Positions 6,993-14,103 of a stretch of 35,956 nucleotides of DNA are shown here, in pieces; the stretch's first letter is position 1; each line of letters begins with the position of its first letter. Source of the DNA: Prevotella sp. (GTDB lineage: Bacteria > Bacteroidota > Bacteroidia > Bacteroidales > Bacteroidaceae). The position numbers and the translations under genes are program-made. A model generated the notes under the pieces. The model saw nothing but the letters and a program-made list of their open reading frames with translations. It was not told the origin of the DNA and searched no databases. The stretch is taken from assembly GCA_017478085.1 (NCBI GenBank), contig JAFVEE010000122.1:1-35956 (forward strand), in the 5' to 3' direction.

Positions 6993-8969
6993 TTAGTGGG
7001 TGTCCTCGCCCTCGGGGCTGCCATAGACGCTCTTGGGGCACAGCTCGATGTAGTCGAACGACCAGTAGCGGTCGGGATCGTCGAGCACCTGGCGCACACG
7101 CAGACGGTATTCCTTACTGGAATCGAGATACTGCGTAGTGAGGATGCGGCGCAGGGGACCCAGCTGTCGCAAGGAGCTGTCGCCGGCACCTGGGCGCCAG
7201 CTGTCGGGACCCTTCATATAGCCACGGTTGTGCATAGCCTTGTCGTTGGCCATGTTCTCCTCCTCGTCCTCGGTATCGGCCACGGCACCAATGGTGGGGT
7301 CGCCACCATACACACGCAGGTCGATGGGAATGCCGCAAGGCTCGTTGTTCAGATAGACCTGAATGACACCACGCTCGTCGCCCGAGGTATAGCCCAGGCG
7401 CACCTCGTAAGTGCCAGAGGGCACGGGAGGCAGCTTGAACGACACGTCGAACACACCGCTGATGGCCACGGCGTTTGACTGATAGCTCCACCAATAGGGC
7501 ACGTCGCTATGCACACCCACGAAGGTCTCGGGGCTGCACGTCCAGTCGGTGATGTAACCATTCTTGAAGCCCGTCAGGATGTCCTCGCCATAGCGGCCAC
7601 GGCCGTTGCAGTTCATAAAGTCGGGGCTCAGCACGGTGGCATCGATGCGTATGCGGCGGTTCAGCACCACGTCGCGCACCTCGGGGGTGTAGGCCAGGAT
7701 GTCGTCGAGATAGTGGTACACACCGTTCACAGCGTTCTGGTCGGTAGTGCCCGACTCTGAAGGCGACAGCACCTTCACGCCACGAATCTTGTAGCCGCGC
7801 TCGTAGCCATTGTCGCCCACGCCACGACGGTTGATGAAGAGGCCCGAGGGAGGACCGGCAAAGCGCACAATGGTGCCGGGGCACATGGTCTCGAAGTACT
7901 CTTCGGGGTCGATGTACTTAGCCGTGAGACACTCGAGCACGGCACCTGTGGGCACCCAGCTGTTATACTGGCCCACACGGTTCAGCAGGTGATAGCTCAC
8001 GAAGCGGTTCAGCGGGTTCTTGCGGTGCTTGGGGTTGTCGTCGTAGAGACCGGCATCCTCGGGATAGGTCTCGTCGTAGATGCGCTTGGCGTAGGCCTTC
8101 AGGTCGTCCATCGTATAGATGCCGTAGTTGTGATACACCGAGTCGGGCTCTACGAAGGCCGTGTACTTGAAGTAGCGCTTGCCCACCCAGAAGGTGCGGG
8201 TGTAGTTGGCACCACCGCTGGTGCATCGCTCCATGGTGCCGGTGTAGACCGAGTCGTCGCCGCAGCTATAGGTCTCGTCGATGTAGCGCACCAGCGAGTC
8301 GGCCATGCCCGTGAGCTTCAGGGCGTCGGAGAACAGGGTGAGCGTAGAGTCTTCCGCAATCTTGTCGGCCAGCAGCAGACTGCTCGACGTGATGGTGTTG
8401 TTCAGCACGTGGACCACACCGTTGGTCACCGAGTCGTCGTGCTCCACCATACGCGCATTCTTATTAATGTAATAGATGAGCTTGTTGCTGTTCGTCACGT
8501 CAGAGTCACTCGACAGCACGATGTAGGCATCGTCCATGTTCAGTTCGGGCAGTGCGCCCTCGCTGATGTCGGTGGTGAAGAAGGCACCCTTCTTGATGAT
8601 GTGGGTGCGGGCCAGCGTGTCGCAGGTCTCGGCGGGAATGTCGTCGATGCTGCCGAAGCCATTGCGGCGCAGGTACTTTTCAATGCCCTCGTTGGTGGGA
8701 GCGAAGACGGTGTACTTCAGCAGTCCGGCAGTGCTATAGGTGCCGTAGGTAGAGAGCATCGAGAAGTAGGGCGTGCGCTTCAGTATGCCGATGAACTCGC
8801 TGAACTGCTCGGGACGCTCCTCCAGGAACTCGGCAGCGGTGAGCTTGGTCGAGGAGTAGTAGTTCTCGGGCACGTTGTCATCGTCGTCGACACAGGAGAC
8901 ACTGAGTGCACTGAGAAGACAGAGCGCACAGAGGCTATAGAATGCTGATTTTATGCTTTTGGTAATCAT
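6993..8969 (-). CDS. FAS1-domain surface lipoprotein with carbohydrate-binding-like C-terminus (658 aa)
   Basis: The ATG at 8969 is chosen over an upstream TTG at 9002 because it gives a compact signal peptide ending in the lipobox LSVSC (Cys26). The next residues, VDDDDN, are a strong surface-export-like acidic signal. FAS1 repeat 1 lies at about 35-205 (LLKYTVFAPTNEGIEKYL, NGVVHVLNNTI). FAS1 repeat 2 lies at about 210-420 (FVSYHLLNRV, AVNGVYHYLDDILAY). The C-terminal 200 residues resemble a galactose-binding-like beta sandwich (GVFDVSFKLPPVPSGTYEVRL, YWSFDYIELCP). Position between SusD and a second FAS1 gene suggests a cell-surface glycan-binding subunit. This is inference. Confidence 0.82.
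   Translation of the reverse strand: MITKSIKSAFYSLCALCLLSALSVSCVDDDDNVPENYYSSTKLTAAEFLEERPEQFSEFIGILKRTPYFSMLSTYGTYSTAGLLKYTVFAPTNEGIEKYLRRNGFGSIDDIPAETCDTLARTHIIKKGAFFTTDISEGALPELNMDDAYIVLSSDSDVTNSNKLIYYINKNARMVEHDDSVTNGVVHVLNNTITSSSLLLADKIAEDSTLTLFSDALKLTGMADSLVRYIDETYSCGDDSVYTGTMERCTSGGANYTRTFWVGKRYFKYTAFVEPDSVYHNYGIYTMDDLKAYAKRIYDETYPEDAGLYDDNPKHRKNPLNRFVSYHLLNRVGQYNSWVPTGAVLECLTAKYIDPEEYFETMCPGTIVRFAGPPSGLFINRRGVGDNGYERGYKIRGVKVLSPSESGTTDQNAVNGVYHYLDDILAYTPEVRDVVLNRRIRIDATVLSPDFMNCNGRGRYGEDILTGFKNGYITDWTCSPETFVGVHSDVPYWWSYQSNAVAISGVFDVSFKLPPVPSGTYEVRLGYTSGDERGVIQVYLNNEPCGIPIDLRVYGGDPTIGAVADTEDEEENMANDKAMHNRGYMKGPDSWRPGAGDSSLRQLGPLRRILTTQYLDSSKEYRLRVRQVLDDPDRYWSFDYIELCPKSVYGSPEGEDTH
8891..8934. 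repeat. CTCTGTG/CTCAGTG-type low-complexity repeat in a signal peptide
   Basis: The coding strand here is a run of CTCTGTG-, CTCAGTG- and TGTCTC-like words encoding SLCALCLLSALSVS. The opposite strand reads DTECTEKTERTE. From general familiarity, this wording resembles a dispersed low-complexity repeat seen between Bacteroidales genes. It encodes most of the hydrophobic core of the FAS1 lipoprotein signal peptide. Confidence 0.4.
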
Positions 8970-9002
8970 AATATTCTGTTTACAATTATTCTCTATTCTC
9001 AA

Positions 9003-10721
9003 TTATCGCGTCAGTTCCGAGTCTTCGCCATTGGTGAAGGCCGGGTTCTGCACCAGCAGCGGGTTCACCTTCAGCTCGTTCTTGGAGTAGGGGAAGTAGA
9101 TGATGTTGGGATCGGCCAGCTTGATCTTGATGGCGTTCACGTTCTCCAGCAGCTTGCGCGTGGCCAGGTCAACCAGACGGCGGTTGTTGCCATCGCGGCG
9201 GGCGAAGCGCACCAGGTCGAACCAGCGCTTGCCCTCGAACAGGAACTCGCGCTGACGCTCCTCGAGCACCAGCTGCTCCATAGCGGCCTGCGAGTCGGTG
9301 TAGTCGCTGGCCTTGAGCGTGCTGCTGCGGGTGCCGTTCACGGCATCGTTGGCACGCTTGTTCACAATGTCTATCAGCTTGAAAGCCTCGTCGAGGTCGC
9401 CCTCCTGGTTGCGCTCTATCAGGGCCTCGGCCTTGATGAGAATCATATCGCTCAGGCGGTAGAAAATCCAGTTAGAGCCAGAGCCGGAGCTGCTGGAGGC
9501 CATGAGGTTCAGGTCCTTGTCGGTGCTGACGTTCTGCGTGGAGTAGCTCACGGTGTAGTAGACGTACTTCATGATTGAGTAGCGCGAGTTGTCCAGTCGG
9601 GTACTCTCGTAGGCACGTCCGTCGGTTCGCTTGAACAGGGTGTTGCTGCCCGTGGCCACGTCCTTGGCAATGAAGTCGGGGCAGCTCAGGCGGCCATCCT
9701 CGTAGTAGCTGCTCACCCAGTTGTTGGTCTGGCTCTGCCTCGTGCTGTAGTAAAGCTCGAAGATGCTCTCGAACGAGTTGCCATCGCCGAAGATCTCGCC
9801 GTAGGCATTGCCGCAACGGGTGCTGCCCACGGGCTTCTCCAGAATCATGGGAATGCTGTCGATGAGGTCGATGTTGTTCACCTGGCCATCGCGCTCTACC
9901 ATTTCCTGATACTGCTGGCGCTTGAAGTCGATGACCACGTCGCAGCAGCGTATGGCATTGTCCCACTCGCCGCGCCACAGATAGAGGTCGGCCAGCAGGG
10001 CATAGATGGCCCAGCGGGTGATGCGGCTGCTGTTCACGTAGGCATTGCTGCTCTCGTCGACATAGTAGCGGCGCACGGCATCGTTCTTCACCCGCTCCAG
10101 GTCCACGATGAGCGAGTCGACCACATCGTTGAACGGCGTAGCGGGCAGGATGTAGGTCTGGGTGTCGTCGATGCTGGGCTGGGTGCTGTAAGGCACGTCG
10201 CGGAAGGTGCGCACCAGGTAGAAGTAGGCCAGTGAGCGCAGGGCCACGGCCTCGGCCACGTTGGCCTTCATCTCGTCCTCGGTGTAGTTAGGATCGATGG
10301 CCTGCACCTTCGGGGCGTAGTAGCACACGGTGTTGCAACGGTTGATGACCTCGTAGAACTTGGCCCAGTTGCACATATCGTTCGAGGGCAGCAGGTTCTC
10401 TTTCAGAATCTCGTTGATGTTGTTGGGCACGTTGGCACCGCCCCTCAGGTTGTCGGAGCGCAGCTCGCCCCAAACGCCCATTCGCACCAGTGCGTCGCTG
10501 CTTTCGAGCGACTCGTAGCAGCTGTTCATCACGCTGGTCACGTCGGCCTTCTCCGTCCAGAAGTTCTCGAGCACCACCTCGTTCATTGGCAGAATGTCGA
10601 GGAAGTCGGAGCAGGAGGTGAGAAGCCCACCCCCAACCCCTCCCCAAAGGAGGGGGGCTACGATAGCACAGAGGCGCAGGAACGAACCCTTTATTCTCTT
10701 TGATATCATATATTTGTTCAT
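9003..10721 (-). CDS. SusD/RagB-like glycan-binding outer-membrane lipoprotein (572 aa)
   Basis: This is the surface partner of the SusC encoded immediately upstream. Signatures are lipobox LLTSC (Cys37), AVALRSLAYFYLVRTFRDVPY in the TPR-like region, and C-terminal RQREFLFEGKRWFDLVRFAR, both classic SusD/RagB features. The start is 80 nt after the SusC stop. ATG at 10709 is an in-frame alternative. The leader contains the repeat-encoded APLLWGGVGGGLLTSC, nearly the same as in the FAS1 protein at 5261-6913, although the mature proteins are unrelated. Two SusD proteins in one operon imply two distinct ligands or two oligosaccharide sizes. Confidence 0.93.
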   Translation of the reverse strand: MNKYMISKRIKGSFLRLCAIVAPLLWGGVGGGLLTSCSDFLDILPMNEVVLENFWTEKADVTSVMNSCYESLESSDALVRMGVWGELRSDNLRGGANVPNNINEILKENLLPSNDMCNWAKFYEVINRCNTVCYYAPKVQAIDPNYTEDEMKANVAEAVALRSLAYFYLVRTFRDVPYSTQPSIDDTQTYILPATPFNDVVDSLIVDLERVKNDAVRRYYVDESSNAYVNSSRITRWAIYALLADLYLWRGEWDNAIRCCDVVIDFKRQQYQEMVERDGQVNNIDLIDSIPMILEKPVGSTRCGNAYGEIFGDGNSFESIFELYYSTRQSQTNNWVSSYYEDGRLSCPDFIAKDVATGSNTLFKRTDGRAYESTRLDNSRYSIMKYVYYTVSYSTQNVSTDKDLNLMASSSSGSGSNWIFYRLSDMILIKAEALIERNQEGDLDEAFKLIDIVNKRANDAVNGTRSSTLKASDYTDSQAAMEQLVLEERQREFLFEGKRWFDLVRFARRDGNNRRLVDLATRKLLENVNAIKIKLADPNIIYFPYSKNELKVNPLLVQNPAFTNGEDSELTR

Positions 10722-10800
10722 ATCTTCTCTTTATATAATTATTATAACGATTAAATCTCTAACTCTTCTCCCCTCCCCTGGGGAGGGGCGGGGGTGGGCC
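10625..10800. repeat. Inverted palindromic doublet across a SusD start
   Basis: The coding arm 10625-10658 and the intergenic arm 10770-10800 are in opposite orientation, each with a CCCCTCCCC/GGGGAGGGG-type core and a G-rich GGGGGTGGGCC tail. The start codon at 10721 lies between them. The intergenic arm ends one base before the SusC stop codon at 10802. In the mRNA a hairpin would therefore begin immediately after the SusC reading frame ends. Confidence 0.85.
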
Positions 10801-10801
10801 T

Positions 10802-13800
10802 TTAGAACTGAACGGTCAGACCAGCGGTGAACGACTTGGCACGCGGTGTCTGGGCGTTGTCCTCGCGATCGACCTCAGGGTCGGCACCCGAGTACTTGGT
10901 GAGCACGAAGAGGTTGTTGGCCGAGAGGTAGCAGCTGACCTGTGACAGACCGAGGCGCTTGATGAGCTTCGGGTCGAACGAGTAGCTGAGCTGCGTGTAG
11001 TTCAGACGAATGAACGAGCCATCCTCTATGAAGCTGTCGCTGCCCAGGTAGTTGTAGCCCGTCTGGCGCAGGGCGCGGGGCATGTCGGTGATGTCGCCCT
11101 CCACGCGCCAGCGCCAGTTCACGGCGCGGCTCTGGTTGTTGTTAGAGTACATGTTCTCTACATTCATGCGGGCGCGGTTGATGATCTTGTTGCCATAGCG
11201 GAAGTTGAACTGGTTGTTCAGCGACCAGCGACCGTAGTTCAGCTTGAAGCCGAAGCCACCGGTGAACTTAGGCAGCGACGAGCCCAGGTAGACAATGTCG
11301 AGCTCGTTGATCTGGCCGTCGTGGTTGATGTCCTCGTAGATGGCATCGCCACCCTTGAACTCGTAGTTCACGCTTCCAGCGCAGAACATCATAGGCTTGG
11401 TCATCTGGTTCTCGTCGAGAATCACGATGCCGTCCTTGTCGCGGGCCACCGGGGCATTGGGGCCGCTGACGCCCTTGATCTCCTCGGCCGAGTAGTCGCT
11501 GTACTGGTAGACGCCCTTGTAGCGGAAGCCGTAGATGGAGCCCATCGAGGTGTTCAGCTCGGTGCGCTTCAGGTAGGAGCCGTTCGAGCGGTTAAACTCG
11601 GCGTTCATCGTGGCCAGCACGGTCTCGTCCATCGCGGTGATGGTGTTCTTGTTGTTGGCGAAGGTGGTGTTGAAGTCGAGGCTGAACTTGCCCGCCTTGA
11701 TGATGCGGTTACCGTTCAGGTTGAACTCCCAGCCCACGTTCTTCATCTCGCCCACGTTCTGGTAGGCCAGCGTAGAGTAGCCCGACGAGGTGGGGATGCC
11801 ACGGTTCTGCATGAGCAGGTCGGTGGTGTACTGCCAGTAGAACTCCACGTTACCGGTGATGCGGTCGTTGAAGAAGCCGAAGTCGGTACCCAGGTTCCAG
11901 GTCTCCTTCTGCTCCCACTTCAGCTTCTTCAGCTGAATGTTGCGCGGAGAGGTGCTGCCCTCGCCCAGATAGCCATAGCCAGTGCCATACTTACTGAAGA
12001 AGAGGCCCTCGCCGCCTGGCTGGCGGCCTACGATACCCCAACCCGGACGGATGGAGAGCATCGACACGAAGGGCAGCGTCTTCTTGAACCACGGCTCCTT
12101 GCTGATGTTCCAGCGCAGCGACAGGGCGGGGAAGTTGCCCCAGCGCTCGTCGTCGCCGAACTTGGTGCTACCGTCGCGGCGCACGGAGAAGTCGGCCATA
12201 TAGCGGCCCTTGTAGGCGTAGTGGGCCGAGTAGGTGAAGTAGATGCTGCGCCACTGGCTGCTGCCGGTCGACATGCCGTCGATCAGGCCCTGGGCAGCGG
12301 TGCTGCTGATGGTGCCCGAAGGCAGACCCCACACGGTGGTGCCCTGCGAGGTGGCGTTGCCACTGGTCAGCTGGCCGCGCAGCAGCATCGTGAGGAAGTG
12401 GTCCTGATTGCGGAAGTGGGGCGTGAAGGTCAGCGTGTGGGTGGTGGTGACGCCCAGGTTCTTCGACGAGTTCGAGGTGGAGCGGTTGCTCTGCTTGCCG
12501 GTCTCCTGGCTGCGGTCGTTCCAGCCGCGTGTGCTCAGCGACAGGGGCATAAACGTCTCGTCGTACTGGTTGAAAATGTTGAACACCACCTTGCCCTCAT
12601 AGTCCAGACGGGTGTGCTCCTCGTCGAGGCCCAGCAGACGGTAGTTCAGCTTGAACTCGGGGGTGATGTTGTAGCTCGTGGTGCGGTTGGTAGCTTCGTA
12701 GGCCAGCGCCACGGGGTTCTTGTAGTTCAGCTGGTCGCGCAGCTGGCTCGACACCGTGGGCAGCATGGAGTAGTAGTCGTCCTGGTCTATGCCCTCGCGG
12801 TCCTGCTCATAGATAGAGAGGTTAGGCATGCGCACGTAGGCTATGCTGAGCAGGTCGCCATTGTTCTTCTTGTTCTTGGTGTAGGTCAGCGAGATGTTGG
12901 TCTCGATCTTGATGCGGTCGCTGACGAAGTAGTCCAGGTTCACGCGCGAGGTGAAGCGGTCCAGCTTCTGCTCGATGATAGAACCCGTCTCGTGGTCGTA
13001 GCCGGCGCCAATGCGGAAGTTGGCCTTCTCGCCACCACCGCTCAGTGCCAGGTAGTAGTTCTGTCGCCAGCCCACCTTCTTCACCTCGTCGAGCCAGTCG
13101 GTGTTGTTGTTGTACATCTCGTACTCGGGGAAGCTCATGTCGTAGTTCAGCTCGGGAATGTTGCTGGTGGCATCGCTCATCTGCGGGTTGAAGTACTCTT
13201 CCTTGAGCAGCATGGTGTACTCGTCGCCGTTCAGCATGTTGTAGCCGTTGGGCTGGTAGGTGCCGGTGAGGCGGGCCGAGAGGCTGACGCGCGTCTTGCC
13301 GCGGGCACCGCGCTTGGTCTTGATCTCGATGACGCCGTTGGAACCCTGCGAACCCCAGATAGCCGTAGCGGCAGCATCCTTCAGCACGGCGATGCTCTCA
13401 ATATCGTCGGGGTTCACGTTGAGCAGCTGGGCGAAGCTCTCCTCGTTGGCCGAGTTGAAGTCGAAGTTGGCCGTGTTAGTCTCCCACACGTTGCCGTCGA
13501 CTACCACGAGCGGGGTGCTCGAACCGTTGATGGTCGACACACCGCGCAGGCGCATCGTGGAGCCCTTGCCCAGGTCGCCGCCAGTCACGATGTCGAGACC
13601 GGCGATACGGCCCTGCAGGGCCTCGTCGACGGTGGTCAGGGCCAGGCCCTCGAACTCGCTCATGTCGATGCTCTGGCGCGAGGTAGAGATCTCGTCAACG
13701 GGAATGGCCAGACCCGAACCCTGGGCCTTCTTCTTGGCCACCACGGTCACTTCCTTGATCTGGGTGGCATCCTGCATACGGATGTTGAACTTGGTCTTGT

Positions 13801-14095
13801 TGAAGGGCAGGGTCACGGTCTTGTAGCCCACGTAGGTGACGCGCAGCTTGTCCTTGGGGTTCTTCAGCTTGAACGAGAAGTTACCATTCATATCGGTCAC
13901 AGCCGAGGCCACGATACGGTTGGCGGCATCCAGCTCGACCACGTTGGCCATCATCACGGGGCCGTAGTCATCGGTCACGGTACCGCTGATGATGTCGCCC
14001 GTGTTCTGCGCTACGCTAAGTGATAACTGACAAATGATAAACGACAGGCTTACCAAAAGTCGTTTGCTTATCTTGCTCATCATATTACTCATCAT
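10802..14095 (-). CDS. SusC/RagA-like TonB-dependent outer-membrane transporter (1097 aa)
   Basis: This is the larger of two SusC homologs in the operon. The N-terminus has several in-frame methionines (MMSNMMSK), so the start could also be 14092, 14083 or 14080. A signal peptide ends near SVAQ. A CarboxypepD_reg-like domain lies at about 33-110 (ISGTVTDDYGPVMMANV). The plug lies at about 120-260 with LQGRIAGLDIV, STPLVVVDGNVW and DIESIAVLKDAAATAIWGSQ, followed by the barrel. No STN domain is seen. It starts 8 nt after the large FAS1 gene and is followed by its SusD. The two SusC proteins are clearly diverged, so this is not a recent tandem duplication. Confidence 0.94.
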   Translation of the reverse strand: MMSNMMSKISKRLLVSLSFIICQLSLSVAQNTGDIISGTVTDDYGPVMMANVVELDAANRIVASAVTDMNGNFSFKLKNPKDKLRVTYVGYKTVTLPFNKTKFNIRMQDATQIKEVTVVAKKKAQGSGLAIPVDEISTSRQSIDMSEFEGLALTTVDEALQGRIAGLDIVTGGDLGKGSTMRLRGVSTINGSSTPLVVVDGNVWETNTANFDFNSANEESFAQLLNVNPDDIESIAVLKDAAATAIWGSQGSNGVIEIKTKRGARGKTRVSLSARLTGTYQPNGYNMLNGDEYTMLLKEEYFNPQMSDATSNIPELNYDMSFPEYEMYNNNTDWLDEVKKVGWRQNYYLALSGGGEKANFRIGAGYDHETGSIIEQKLDRFTSRVNLDYFVSDRIKIETNISLTYTKNKKNNGDLLSIAYVRMPNLSIYEQDREGIDQDDYYSMLPTVSSQLRDQLNYKNPVALAYEATNRTTSYNITPEFKLNYRLLGLDEEHTRLDYEGKVVFNIFNQYDETFMPLSLSTRGWNDRSQETGKQSNRSTSNSSKNLGVTTTHTLTFTPHFRNQDHFLTMLLRGQLTSGNATSQGTTVWGLPSGTISSTAAQGLIDGMSTGSSQWRSIYFTYSAHYAYKGRYMADFSVRRDGSTKFGDDERWGNFPALSLRWNISKEPWFKKTLPFVSMLSIRPGWGIVGRQPGGEGLFFSKYGTGYGYLGEGSTSPRNIQLKKLKWEQKETWNLGTDFGFFNDRITGNVEFYWQYTTDLLMQNRGIPTSSGYSTLAYQNVGEMKNVGWEFNLNGNRIIKAGKFSLDFNTTFANNKNTITAMDETVLATMNAEFNRSNGSYLKRTELNTSMGSIYGFRYKGVYQYSDYSAEEIKGVSGPNAPVARDKDGIVILDENQMTKPMMFCAGSVNYEFKGGDAIYEDINHDGQINELDIVYLGSSLPKFTGGFGFKLNYGRWSLNNQFNFRYGNKIINRARMNVENMYSNNNQSRAVNWRWRVEGDITDMPRALRQTGYNYLGSDSFIEDGSFIRLNYTQLSYSFDPKLIKRLGLSQVSCYLSANNLFVLTKYSGADPEVDREDNAQTPRAKSFTAGLTVQF

Positions 14096-14103
14096 ACTCT
14101 AAG

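Noticed and set aside
8970-9002. TTG start at 9002 for the FAS1 gene, and TTG at 28810 for rnhB
   Set aside because: Each has a nearby ATG (8969, 28804) that gives a normal N-terminus. For the FAS1 gene the extra residues would precede the signal peptide.
10770-10800. GC-rich hairpins at operon junctions as intrinsic terminators
   Set aside because: They lie between genes that must be cotranscribed (SusC then SusD), and no T-run follows the stem in the direction of transcription.
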